Positions 48,064-56,062 of a DNA stretch of 64,000 nt are shown here, in pieces. The notes beneath the pieces were generated by a model. That model saw only the letters and a program-made list of their open reading frames with translations, did not search any database and had not been told where the DNA came from. Numbering within the stretch: position 1 is the stretch's first letter; the number at the start of each line of letters is the position of its first letter. A program made the translations under genes and the position numbers. Source of the stretch: Metabacillus sp. B2-18 (GTDB taxonomy: Bacteria > Bacillota > Bacilli > Bacillales > Bacillaceae); the NCBI RefSeq assembly GCF_021117275.1, contig NZ_CP088245.1, forward strand, positions 1,959,501-2,023,500, written 5' to 3'.

Positions 48064-48642
48064 ATGAATTTACCGAATAAAATTACCATTTCAAGGATTC
48101 TTTTAATACCAGTTTTTATGGTTATTATGTTAGTCCCATTTAACTGGGGAGAACTAACGTTTGGTTCGGAATCAATCTTAACAACTCATTTTGTAGGAGC
48201 TATTCTATTTATTGTTGCATCAACAACTGATTGGATTGATGGTTATTATGCAAGGAAATTGAATCAAGTTACGAATCTAGGGAAATTTCTGGATCCATTA
48301 GCAGACAAGCTACTCGTGTCAGCTGCTCTAATTATTTTAGTGGAGCTGGGGGCTGCACCTTCGTGGATGGTTATTCTTATCATAAGTCGAGAATTTGCAG
48401 TAACCGGTCTTCGCCTTGTGTTAGCCGGAGAAGGAGAGGTTGTGGCAGCCAACATGTTAGGGAAAATTAAGACATGGACGCAAATTATTGCCATTTCAGC
48501 TTTATTACTTAACAATTTACCATTTGAATTTATGAACATTCCATTTGCAACTATTTCTTTATGGGTTGCAACTTTCTTTACTGTTTATTCTGGATGGGAC
48601 TACTTTATTAAAAATAAACAAGCCTTTGTAAATTCTAAATAA
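48064..48642 (+). CDS. pgsA: Phosphatidylglycerophosphate synthase
   Basis: 192 aa membrane enzyme that joins CDP-diacylglycerol (made by CdsA, also in this window) with glycerol 3-phosphate, the route to phosphatidylglycerol. The CDP-alcohol phosphotransferase signature DGxxAR...G...D...D is present in DWIDGYYARKLNQVTNLGKF and LDPLADKLL (about residues 57-86). About five hydrophobic segments. TGGAGGAAT precedes the ATG. cinA begins 12 bases after the stop. Confidence 0.95.
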   Translation: MNLPNKITISRILLIPVFMVIMLVPFNWGELTFGSESILTTHFVGAILFIVASTTDWIDGYYARKLNQVTNLGKFLDPLADKLLVSAALIILVELGAAPSWMVILIISREFAVTGLRLVLAGEGEVVAANMLGKIKTWTQIIAISALLLNNLPFEFMNIPFATISLWVATFFTVYSGWDYFIKNKQAFVNSK

Positions 48643-48654
48643 GGGGGATTGTTC

Positions 48655-49905
48655 ATGAACATAAGAACAGAGATTATCGCCGTTGGTTCGGAGTTGCTTT
48701 TAGGTCAAATAGTGAACAGTAATGCCCAATTTTTATCACAAGAGTTAGCTGAACTTGGCTTGAGTGTTTATTATCATACCGTAGTTGGAGATAACCCTTC
48801 ACGTCTAGAATCAGCGATTAACAACGCAAAAGAACGTTCTAATGTTATCATTTTTACTGGAGGCCTCGGTCCGACTAAGGATGATTTAACAAAAGAAACA
48901 ATTTCAAAAGTGTTGGGAAGAGAGCTTACGTTTGATGTGGAAGCTTTAGAAAGTATCGAACGTTATTTTACTCAAACAAAACGTAGCATGTCTGAAAATA
49001 ATAAAAAACAAGCATTGGTTATTGATGGCTCCTACATTTTAAAAAATGACTATGGTATGGCTCCTGGAATGGCTGTTGATATTGACGGAATGATTTATAT
49101 GCTTTTGCCAGGCCCGCCTAGTGAAATGAAGCCAATGTTTGAGAATTATGGAAGAGAATATTTCCAAACAAAACTAGGTTTTCAAGATAAAATTATTTCA
49201 CGTGTTTTAAGATATTTTGGAATTGGTGAATCCCAGCTTGAAACAGATATACAGGATATAATTGATGGACAAACAAATCCGACAATTGCTCCTCTGGCAG
49301 CGGATGGAGAAGTAACATTAAGACTTACAGCTAAGCATAAAGATGAACATATTGCACAAAAACTCCTTGATGAGACAGAGAAAAGAATTAATGACCGTGT
49401 AGGTGAGTTTTTCTATGGTTATGAACAGACAACCCTTGTTCATGAATTAAATAAACTATTGATGGAAAAAGGGAAAACAATTTCTGCAGCTGAAAGTTTA
49501 ACAGGTGGAATGTTTTCAGAGTACATAACATCTTTAGATGGTGCTTCCCAAATTTTTAAAGGTAGTATTGTTTCTTATACAAATGAAGTGAAAGAGCAAA
49601 TTTTGAAGGTGCAAAAACGTACCCTTGAACAATTTGGCGCAGTTAGCGAGGAATGTGCAAGGGAAATGGCTGAGCAAATCCGAAAGCTCTCTAAAAGTGA
49701 TATAGGCATTAGCTTTACAGGTGCTGCAGGACCACAACCACATGAGGGACAACCTGTAGGGACAGTTTTTATTGCTATTTCTATGGGCGATCAGAATTCC
49801 AATGTTTTTAAACTGAATCTAGCTGGATCTAGAAAGGGAATTCGTGTTCGCTCGGTAAAGTATGGATGTCATTATTTAGTCAAACTATTAAACGAAATTG
49901 AATGA
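48655..49905 (+). CDS. cinA: CinA: competence/damage-inducible protein
   Basis: 416 aa from ATG 48655, seven bases after AGGGGG (TTG 48649 is too close). The N-terminal molybdopterin-binding-like domain has [16 protein letters not shown] and [14 protein letters not shown]. The C-terminal CinA domain (about 255-416) has [17 protein letters not shown] and SFTGAAGPQ and belongs to the nicotinamide mononucleotide deamidase/ADP-ribose pyrophosphatase group. In many Firmicutes cinA and recA are cotranscribed in competence; here a terminator and a recA promoter lie between them. Confidence 0.94.
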   Translation: MNIRTEIIAVGSELLLGQIVNSNAQFLSQELAELGLSVYYHTVVGDNPSRLESAINNAKERSNVIIFTGGLGPTKDDLTKETISKVLGRELTFDVEALESIERYFTQTKRSMSENNKKQALVIDGSYILKNDYGMAPGMAVDIDGMIYMLLPGPPSEMKPMFENYGREYFQTKLGFQDKIISRVLRYFGIGESQLETDIQDIIDGQTNPTIAPLAADGEVTLRLTAKHKDEHIAQKLLDETEKRINDRVGEFFYGYEQTTLVHELNKLLMEKGKTISAAESLTGGMFSEYITSLDGASQIFKGSIVSYTNEVKEQILKVQKRTLEQFGAVSEECAREMAEQIRKLSKSDIGISFTGAAGPQPHEGQPVGTVFIAISMGDQNSNVFKLNLAGSRKGIRVRSVKYGCHYLVKLLNEIE

Positions 49906-49912
49906 TATAATG

Positions 49913-49965
49913 AAGTCTGTTAAGCCCAAATCTATTATTAGACTTTTGCTTAGCAGTCTTTTTTT
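49913..49965 (+). terminator. Terminator after cinA
   Basis: AAGTCTGTTAAGC (49913-49925) pairs with GCTTAGCAGTCTT (49948-49960), with one mismatch and one G-T pair, then TTTTT. Confidence 0.65.
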
Positions 49966-50124
49966 CTATGAAGAAAATTAGTCTGTTTTTGCTGTAAAAA
50001 TCAACAAACGATTCGAAAATAAGTAAAAATTAAAAATAGAACTCCCTTACTATCTGAAATTTACTTTTTCTTTATATAAAAAAGTAGATATATAGTGACT
50101 TTAAAAACATTAAAATAAAATAAT

Positions 50125-50138
50125 CGAATAAATGTTCG
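50125..50138. promoter_or_regulatory. LexA (DinR) SOS box of recA
   Basis: CGAATAAATGTTCG matches the Bacillus SOS operator CGAACNNNNGTTCG, with one deviation in the left half. It ends eight bases before the recA -35 hexamer, where bound LexA would block RNA polymerase. Confidence 0.85.
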
Positions 50139-50146
50139 CTTTTCAC

Positions 50147-50175
50147 TTGGCAAACAAGATAAAAAGGGGTATATT
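50147..50175 (+). promoter_or_regulatory. Sigma-A promoter of recA
   Basis: TTGGCA (50147-50152), exactly 17 bases, then TATATT (50170-50175), directly after the LexA box and 31 bases before the GTG start of recA. Confidence 0.7.
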
Positions 50176-50206
50176 TATTATAGATGAACTTTAAGGAGGA
50201 AATTTT

Positions 50207-51247
50207 GTGAGTGATCGTCAAGCTGCCTTAGATATGGCGTTAAAACAAATAGAGAAGCAATTCGGTAAAGGATCTATTATGAAATTAGGAGAGCAAACTG
50301 ATCGAAAGGTATCAACTGTTTCAAGTGGTTCATTAGCACTTGATACTGCGTTAGGTATAGGTGGGTATCCTCGTGGTAGAATCATAGAAATCTATGGTCC
50401 TGAAAGCTCTGGTAAAACAACTGTAGCACTACATGCCATCGCTGAGGTTCAACAGCAAGGTGGTCAAGCAGCATTTATTGATGCTGAACACGCACTTGAC
50501 CCTGTATATGCACAAAAACTTGGTGTAAACATCGATGAATTACTACTTTCACAACCTGATACAGGTGAACAAGCACTAGAAATTGCTGAAGCTCTTGTAC
50601 GAAGTGGTGCAGTTGATATTTTAATTATTGACTCAGTTGCAGCGTTAGTACCTAAAGCTGAAATTGAAGGTGAGATGGGTGATTCACATGTTGGTCTTCA
50701 AGCAAGACTGATGTCTCAAGCATTACGTAAATTATCAGGTGCTATAAATAAATCTAAAACAATTGCTATTTTCATTAACCAAATTCGTGAAAAAGTAGGC
50801 GTGATGTTCGGAAACCCTGAGACAACTCCTGGTGGTCGTGCTTTAAAATTCTATTCTTCTGTTCGTTTAGAAGTTCGCCGTGCTGAAACACTTAAACAAG
50901 GTAATGATATGGTCGGAAATAAAACAAAAATTAAAGTAGTTAAAAATAAGGTGGCACCTCCTTTCAAAGTAGCAGAAGTTGATATTATGTACGGTGAGGG
51001 AATTTCAAAAGAAGGCGAAATCATCGATATGGGTTCGGATTTGGATATTGTTCAAAAGAGCGGTTCTTGGTATTCATATAATGAAGAACGTTTAGGTCAA
51101 GGTCGAGAAAATGCCAAACAATTCCTAAAGGAAAACCCTGAAATACGTTTAGAAATACAGGGTCAAATTCGAAAACATTATGGTCTAGACGAAGAAGTTA
51201 CTGTACCAGATGAAAGTCAAGAAGAGCTTAACTTATTAGGGGAATAA
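50207..51247 (+). CDS. recA: Recombinase RecA
   Basis: 346 aa DNA-dependent ATPase for strand exchange, LexA cleavage and DNA uptake recombination. It starts at GTG 50207 after AAGGAGGAAA. Walker A is [11 protein letters not shown] (about residues 65-75), Walker B is [12 protein letters not shown], and loop L2 is [20 protein letters not shown]. The coding sequence is continuous, so there is no intein. It is controlled by the LexA box just upstream and closed by a terminator. Confidence 0.97.
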   Translation: MSDRQAALDMALKQIEKQFGKGSIMKLGEQTDRKVSTVSSGSLALDTALGIGGYPRGRIIEIYGPESSGKTTVALHAIAEVQQQGGQAAFIDAEHALDPVYAQKLGVNIDELLLSQPDTGEQALEIAEALVRSGAVDILIIDSVAALVPKAEIEGEMGDSHVGLQARLMSQALRKLSGAINKSKTIAIFINQIREKVGVMFGNPETTPGGRALKFYSSVRLEVRRAETLKQGNDMVGNKTKIKVVKNKVAPPFKVAEVDIMYGEGISKEGEIIDMGSDLDIVQKSGSWYSYNEERLGQGRENAKQFLKENPEIRLEIQGQIRKHYGLDEEVTVPDESQEELNLLGE

Positions 51248-51259
51248 TCATTTAATTTT

Positions 51260-51285
51260 AAGGGGCGTTTTGCCCCTTTTTTATT
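51260..51285 (+). terminator. Terminator after recA
   Basis: AAGGGGC (51260-51266) pairs perfectly with GCCCCTT (51272-51278) over a five-base loop, followed by TTTT. Confidence 0.85.
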
Positions 51286-51454
51286 TTTATTAGAAAAAAT
51301 AATGTGATATTTGTTTAAATACATATGAATTAAAGAATTTTATTAGTAAGAAAAACGATAAATAACGATAAATAATATTGCATAAAATATTGTGACATAA
51401 TTCTACAAAAATCATCCTTTTTCGCTAGTTATCACAAAGGTCATGGAAATAAGA

Positions 51455-51483
51455 TTGAACAAAATGCTTAGAAACATTATAAT
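51455..51483 (+). promoter_or_regulatory. rny promoter P1
   Basis: TTGAAC (51455-51460), 17-base spacer, perfect TATAAT (51478-51483). It lies 257 bases ahead of the rny start codon. Confidence 0.65.
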
Positions 51484-51490
51484 GACAGGC

Positions 51491-51519
51491 TTGACAAGAA
51501 AAATTCACAGATTTACAAT
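51491..51519 (+). promoter_or_regulatory. rny promoter P2
   Basis: Perfect TTGACA (51491-51496), 17-base spacer, TACAAT (51514-51519). It is placed 36 bases after P1, so polymerase bound at one may hinder the other. Confidence 0.7.
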
Positions 51520-51622
51520 TGAGATGTATATTTTACAATTTTGTAGAATGATGATTGAAGCATTTTGAAAGCCGAAAATGTTGGTACTTGAAAAAGTCTT
51601 ATGTCAAATAGTTTAAAGACGC

Positions 51623-51668
51623 AAGGTTCAACATGAAAACAAAGCTTTGTGCTGTATGTTGACAACTT
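51623..51668 (+). promoter_or_regulatory. Hairpin in the rny 5' leader
   Basis: CAACAT (51629-51634) pairs with ATGTTG (51656-51661); AAG-TT (51623-51628, one bulged G) pairs with AACTT (51664-51668) after a two-base bulge. The loop contains the palindrome ACAAAGCTTTGT (51639-51650). There is no T-run, so it is not a terminator. Confidence 0.5.
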
Positions 51669-51739
51669 ATAATTGAACAATGTACATGCCGACACTTTAA
51701 TCTAGAAAAAACAAGTTCATAGCAAGAGGAGGTGTAATA

Positions 51740-53302
51740 ATGGACGTAGTATCAATAATCATCTCCATTTTGCTTGGCCTAATCGTCGGTGCAGTTGTTG
51801 GCTATTTTGTTCGTAAATCTATTGCCGAAGCAAAAATTGCTGGTGCTAATAACGCAGCGGAGCAAATTCTTGAAGAAGCAAAGCGTGATGCTGAGGCTAC
51901 TAAAAAGGAAGCGCTTCTTGAAGCAAAAGATGAAATTCATAAGCTCCGCACAGATGCAGAACAGGAAGTTCGTGAGAGAAGAAACGAGCTTCAAAAACAA
52001 GAAAATCGCTTATTACAAAAAGAAGAGAATCTGGATCGTAAGGATGAGTCTTTAGATAAACGTGAAGCGATGCTAGAGAGAAAAGAAGGTTCTCTTAATG
52101 AAAGACAACAGCATATTGAAGAGATGGAAAGCAAAGTGGACGAGGTTGTGCGTAAACAGCAAACAGAGCTTGAGCGCATATCTAGCCTTACAAGAGATGA
52201 AGCAAGAGGAATTATTCTTGAAAAGGTAGAAAATGAACTCACACATGATATCGCTGTAATGATCAAAGAAAGCGAAAATCGTGCTAAAGAAGAAGCTGAC
52301 AAGAAAGCGAAAGAAATCCTGTCACTTGCTATTCAACGATGTGCAGCAGATCATGTAGCTGAAACTACTGTTTCTGTTGTTAATCTTCCAAATGATGAAA
52401 TGAAAGGTCGTATTATTGGACGTGAGGGGCGTAATATTCGTACGTTAGAAACATTAACGGGGATAGACCTTATCATTGATGATACACCTGAGGCAGTGAT
52501 CCTGTCAGGCTTTGATCCAATTCGACGTGAAACAGCAAGAATTGCATTAGACAAGCTTGTTCAAGATGGTCGTATTCACCCAGCGCGTATTGAAGAGATG
52601 GTTGAGAAATCTCGTCGTGAAGTGGATGAATATATTCGTGAAATTGGAGAACAAACAACGTTCGAAGTTGGAGTTCATGGGCTTCATCCTGACTTGATTA
52701 AGATTCTTGGTCGATTGAAATTTAGAACTAGTTACGGTCAAAATGTTTTGAAGCACTCTATGGAAGTTGCGTTCTTATCAGGATTAATGGCTGCTGAGCT
52801 TGGAGAAGATGAATTATTGGCAAAACGAGCAGGCTTACTTCATGATATTGGAAAAGCTATTGACCATGAAGTTGAAGGTAGTCATGTGGAAATTGGTGTA
52901 GAACTTGCGACAAAGTATAAAGAGCATCCTGTTGTAATTAACAGCATTGCATCACACCATGGTGATACAGAACCTACATCGATTATTGCGGTTATTGTGG
53001 CAGCTGCTGATGCATTATCTGCAGCAAGACCAGGAGCACGTAGTGAAACACTAGAAAATTATATTCGTCGACTAGAAAAGCTTGAAGAAATATCTGAATC
53101 TTACGAAGGTGTTGAGAAATCATTTGCCATCCAGGCTGGCCGTGAGGTACGTATTATGGTTAAACCTGATAGTATTGATGACTTACAAGCACATCGCTTA
53201 GCAAGAGATATTCGAAAACGAATTGAAGAAGAGCTCGATTATCCGGGTCATATTAAAGTTACTGTGATTCGTGAAACAAGAGCTGTTGAATACGCAAAAT
53301 AA
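51740..53302 (+). CDS. rny: Ribonuclease Y
   Basis: 520 aa membrane-anchored endoribonuclease that starts mRNA turnover in Bacillus; same length as B. subtilis RNase Y. It has one N-terminal membrane helix (about 5-25, [18 protein letters not shown]), a long charged coiled coil (about 30-200), a KH domain (about 210-270, [19 protein letters not shown]) and an HD domain with [13 protein letters not shown] and [12 protein letters not shown] (catalytic HD near residue 368). An AGAGGAGGTG site precedes the ATG. The long leader suggests post-transcriptional control. Confidence 0.97.
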   Translation: MDVVSIIISILLGLIVGAVVGYFVRKSIAEAKIAGANNAAEQILEEAKRDAEATKKEALLEAKDEIHKLRTDAEQEVRERRNELQKQENRLLQKEENLDRKDESLDKREAMLERKEGSLNERQQHIEEMESKVDEVVRKQQTELERISSLTRDEARGIILEKVENELTHDIAVMIKESENRAKEEADKKAKEILSLAIQRCAADHVAETTVSVVNLPNDEMKGRIIGREGRNIRTLETLTGIDLIIDDTPEAVILSGFDPIRRETARIALDKLVQDGRIHPARIEEMVEKSRREVDEYIREIGEQTTFEVGVHGLHPDLIKILGRLKFRTSYGQNVLKHSMEVAFLSGLMAAELGEDELLAKRAGLLHDIGKAIDHEVEGSHVEIGVELATKYKEHPVVINSIASHHGDTEPTSIIAVIVAAADALSAARPGARSETLENYIRRLEKLEEISESYEGVEKSFAIQAGREVRIMVKPDSIDDLQAHRLARDIRKRIEEELDYPGHIKVTVIRETRAVEYAK

Positions 53303-53333
53303 AGTGGTGCAGAAATGCGCCACTTTATTTTTG
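53298..53333 (+). terminator. Terminator overlapping the rny stop codon
   Basis: AATAAAGTGG (53298-53307) pairs perfectly with CCACTTTATT (53320-53329), followed by TTTG. The left arm includes the TAA stop of rny. Confidence 0.8.
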
Positions 53334-53432
53334 CTCAATTTTGTGTAACACTAAATCTAAGAACAACGGTTACTATGTGTTGAGTTCAACAAAAATAGTT
53401 CAAACATGTTAAATGATAGAAAGGAAATACAT

Positions 53433-54227
53433 ATGAAAATTTTATTTATAGGTGATGTGTTTGGTTCACCTGGTAGAGAAATGATTAAAGAGTACCTACC
53501 TAAACTGAAAACAAAATATCAGCCACATGCTATTATTATTAATGGAGAAAATGCCGCACATGGGAGAGGGATTACAGAAAAGATGTATCAGCAGTTTATT
53601 CAAGCTGGTGCCCATGTCATTACAATGGGAAATCACACTTGGGATAATCGAGAAATTTTTGAATTTATCGATAAAGCACCTAATATGATTCGCCCTGCGA
53701 ACTTTCCAGAAAATAATCCAGGAAAAGGCATGATATTTGTAACTATTGCAGGAAGAGAGATAGCTGTAATCAATTTGCAAGGGCGTGCATTTTTGCCACC
53801 TTCGGACTGTCCATTTAAAAAGGCTGATGAGCTGATTGAGCAAGCCAAAAAGCGTACATCTCTTATTTTTGTCGATTTTCATGCAGAAGCAACTAGTGAG
53901 AAACAGGCAATGGGCTGGTATTTAGACGGTCGTGCATCGGTTGTTGTTGGGACGCATACGCATGTTCAAACAGCTGATGATAGAATTTTAGACAAAGGAA
54001 CAGCATATATTACAGATGTTGGTATGACGGGGCCTTATGATGGCATATTAGGGGTAGATAGAGAAATGATTTTAAAACGATTTCTTACAGGTCTACCTGT
54101 TCGTCATGATGTGGCTAATGGTAGAACCCAATTAAGTGGCATTATAGTTGATATTAACGATAAAACGGGCAAGGCTTCAAAAATTGAAAGAATCCTTATT
54201 AATGATGATCATATGTTTTTTGAATAG
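53433..54227 (+). CDS. ymdB: Metallophosphodiesterase YmdB
   Basis: 264 aa (as in B. subtilis) from ATG 53433 after AAAGGAAAT. Calcineurin-like fold with GDVFGSPGREMI, NGENAAHGRGI, GNHTWDN and GTHTHVQTADDRI supplying the two-metal site. It hydrolyses 2',3'-cyclic nucleotides and in B. subtilis influences the switch between motility, biofilm and nanotube states, partly through mRNA levels. It is conserved directly after rny, here behind a terminator. Confidence 0.94.
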   Translation: MKILFIGDVFGSPGREMIKEYLPKLKTKYQPHAIIINGENAAHGRGITEKMYQQFIQAGAHVITMGNHTWDNREIFEFIDKAPNMIRPANFPENNPGKGMIFVTIAGREIAVINLQGRAFLPPSDCPFKKADELIEQAKKRTSLIFVDFHAEATSEKQAMGWYLDGRASVVVGTHTHVQTADDRILDKGTAYITDVGMTGPYDGILGVDREMILKRFLTGLPVRHDVANGRTQLSGIIVDINDKTGKASKIERILINDDHMFFE

Positions 54228-54537
54228 TTAAGAATATAAATGATTGAAAAAAAGAGCGGGAGACAGTGGGTAACTTGAAGACCTATTGTCTTTAAAGAAT
54301 CCAGCATTGATTGGACGAGTCTTCAAAATAACATAATGTACCATAACATTTAGAATTTTTCGAAATAATGTGCGAACAAGCAGGAATATTTTCCAACTCT
54401 AGTGAATATAGTATCAATGGATATATAACTAACACTGTTTAAAAGGGAATTTAGGGGAGTTCCTTTTAAACAAGATATGCCAATGATTGTTCTAATGAAC
54501 ACTCAAGGATTCATTGAAAATGAAGGGGGAACTAGAA
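54228..54537 (+). other. ymdB-spoVS intergenic region
   Basis: 310 bp without a gene. The first part contains the inverted repeat TTGAAGAC (54275-54282) / GTCTTCAA (54319-54326) around a smaller TCCA/TGGA stem, without a T-run. The second part contains the sigma-H type promoter of spoVS and a leader of about 120 nt with an inverted AAAAGGGAATTT / AGTTCCTTTTAA pair (about 54442-54469). Confidence 0.55.
54380..54409 (+). promoter_or_regulatory. Candidate sigma-H promoter of spoVS
   Basis: GCAGGAATAT (54380-54389) and GTGAATAT (54402-54409) match the sigma-H pattern RWAGGAWWT and RNNGAAT with usual spacing. B. subtilis spoVS is known to depend on sigma-H. Confidence 0.65.
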
Positions 54538-54798
54538 ATGGAAATATTAAAGGTTTCAGCAAAGTCAAATCCTAATTCAGTCGCTGGTGCATTAGCTGGA
54601 GTATTAAGAGAAAGAGGTGCAGCTGAAATTCAAGCAATTGGTGCTGGTGCTCTTAATCAAGCAGTGAAAGCTGTAGCAATCGCTAGAGGCTTTGTTGCAC
54701 CAAGTGGTGTTGATTTAATATGTATACCTGCTTTTACGGATATTCAAATAGACGGAGAAGAACGTACAGCTATTAAACTCATTGTGGAGCCAAGATAA
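54538..54798 (+). CDS. spoVS: Stage V sporulation protein S
   Basis: 86 aa, exactly the SpoVS length, from ATG 54538 (MEILKVSAKSNPNSVAGALA) after GAAGGGGGA; the in-frame start at 54514 lies upstream of that site. Small Alba-like fold with GAAEIQAIGAGALNQAVKAV and a C-terminal IKLIVEPR strand. It is needed for coat assembly and full heat resistance in B. subtilis, and is a likely nucleic-acid or ligand binder whose mechanism is not settled. Confidence 0.96.
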   Translation: MEILKVSAKSNPNSVAGALAGVLRERGAAEIQAIGAGALNQAVKAVAIARGFVAPSGVDLICIPAFTDIQIDGEERTAIKLIVEPR

Positions 54799-54833
54799 GC
54801 TACATTAATGATGGAAGAGTTGCAGAAAGGATA

Positions 54834-54870
54834 GGGGTTTGACTCAATAGGAGTCAAGCCCTGTTTTTTT
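54834..54870 (+). terminator. Terminator after spoVS
   Basis: GGGTTTGACTC (54835-54845) pairs with GAGTCAAGCCC (54851-54861), with one G-T pair, a five-base loop, then TGTTTTTTT. Another arm containing TGACTC. Confidence 0.85.
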
Positions 54871-54939
54871 GTTTATATTTTAAGCTTTATTCTATTAATA
54901 TAATGAAATAGTCCAACGTATGAAAGGAGAAGATAGTTC

Positions 54940-55863
54940 ATGGCACTATTTGACGCGCATTGCGACATGTTATTTAAATTATGGGAGGACCCAACTATAA
55001 ATGTTTATGAAGATGAGAGATTACATGTTTCTATCTCAAAGTTAAAGCAAATGGAAAAACCGATACAATGTTTTGCTATTTTTGTACCTGAGAGCGTTCC
55101 ATTTGTTCATAAATTAGATGCTGCTCAGCAACAGATAAACATCTTTTATCAAAAGGTTTTAAACGAGTTTAACGATGTTAAATTGATTAAAACAAAATCG
55201 GATATTGATGATTTAAAACAGGGTGAAATCGGGGCTGTTTTAACTTTAGAAGGCTGTGATGCAGTCGGTGACCGTCTTGAAAATCTTGAATTGTTGTATG
55301 AACTTGGAATTCGTTCAGTTGGCTTAACGTGGAATTATGCAAATCTTGTGGCAGATGGAGCACAAGAAACAAGGAATGCTGGAATAACGAATTTTGGTAA
55401 GGATGTTATTACATTTTTAAATAAGAAAAGGTTGTGGACAGATTTATCTCATACAAGTGAAAGAAGCTTTTGGGAAGGATTAGACTTAGCTGAGTATCCT
55501 ATCGCTTCACACTCTAATACTCATCATCTTTGTACACATGTAAGAAATTTAAAGGACGAGCAAATTGTTGCACTTTTTAGGAAAAACGGAATGATGGGTA
55601 TAACATTTGTTCCCTTTTTTACGACAAATTATGAACAACCAACGATCAAGGATTTATTAAAGCATATAGATCATTTATGCTCGTTAGGGGGAGAAAATCA
55701 TATTGGTTTTGGATCTGACTTTGATGGAATAGATCAAACAATAGTAGGACTTGAAAATTACTTGTGTTATGAACCTTTTATCAATGAACTTCAACGTAAT
55801 TATCCAGAATCTCTAGTTGAAAAATTTATCTATCAAAATTTTATAAACCATATTTCATATTAA
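54940..55863 (+). CDS. Membrane dipeptidase-type (peptidase M19) hydrolase
   Basis: 307 aa of the renal dipeptidase family. Metal-binding motifs are intact: DAHCDM at the N-terminus (HxD), the bridging glutamate in LTLEGCDAVG, a histidine in IASHSNTHHLCTHVRN, and the aspartate in IGFGSDFDGI. No signal peptide, so a cytoplasmic dipeptidase acting on L-D or modified dipeptides is likely. AAAGGAGAAG precedes the ATG. It is not present in the B. subtilis version of this locus, but a dipeptidase next to 2-oxoacid:ferredoxin oxidoreductase genes is common in other Bacillaceae, as I recall. Confidence 0.9.
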   Translation: MALFDAHCDMLFKLWEDPTINVYEDERLHVSISKLKQMEKPIQCFAIFVPESVPFVHKLDAAQQQINIFYQKVLNEFNDVKLIKTKSDIDDLKQGEIGAVLTLEGCDAVGDRLENLELLYELGIRSVGLTWNYANLVADGAQETRNAGITNFGKDVITFLNKKRLWTDLSHTSERSFWEGLDLAEYPIASHSNTHHLCTHVRNLKDEQIVALFRKNGMMGITFVPFFTTNYEQPTIKDLLKHIDHLCSLGGENHIGFGSDFDGIDQTIVGLENYLCYEPFINELQRNYPESLVEKFIYQNFINHISY

Positions 55864-55906
55864 TATAAATCAGCTTCTTTAATTCGGTAAAGTTTTAAGT
55901 AAAGTC

Positions 55907-55935
55907 TTGTATTTTTTTCTTGTAAGGTCTAAAAT
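55907..55935 (+). promoter_or_regulatory. Candidate sigma-A promoter of korAB
   Basis: TTGTAT (55907-55912), 17-base spacer, TAAAAT (55930-55935). About 130 bases before korA, downstream of the dipeptidase gene, which has no clear terminator of its own. Confidence 0.5.
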
Positions 55936-56062
55936 TGAATACGTTTAGTATTAATTCCAATAATTTCACTAGAGTTTAGAAATTTCTATAAAACTGAACA
56001 TCATTGAAATATGAAAAAGATAGAAAAATAAACCATATTCTTTAAATGAGGGGTGTAGAAAC

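Larger units (their letters stand above)
49906..50206 (+). other. cinA-recA intergenic region
   Basis: 301 bp without a gene. It contains the cinA terminator, about 150 bp of AT-rich sequence in which I see nothing else, and then the LexA box, recA promoter and recA ribosome site. Confidence 0.7.
51248..51739 (+). other. recA-rny intergenic region and rny leader
   Basis: 492 bp without a gene, the longest such stretch in the window. It holds the recA terminator, about 170 bp of AT-rich sequence, two consecutive sigma-A type promoters, a leader of over 200 nt with a hairpin at 51623-51668, and the AGAGGAGG of rny. Short frames on either strand lack ribosome sites. Confidence 0.7.

Noticed and set aside
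50207..51247. Intein or insertion in recA (and in polC)
   Set aside because: Both proteins have normal length and uninterrupted motifs.
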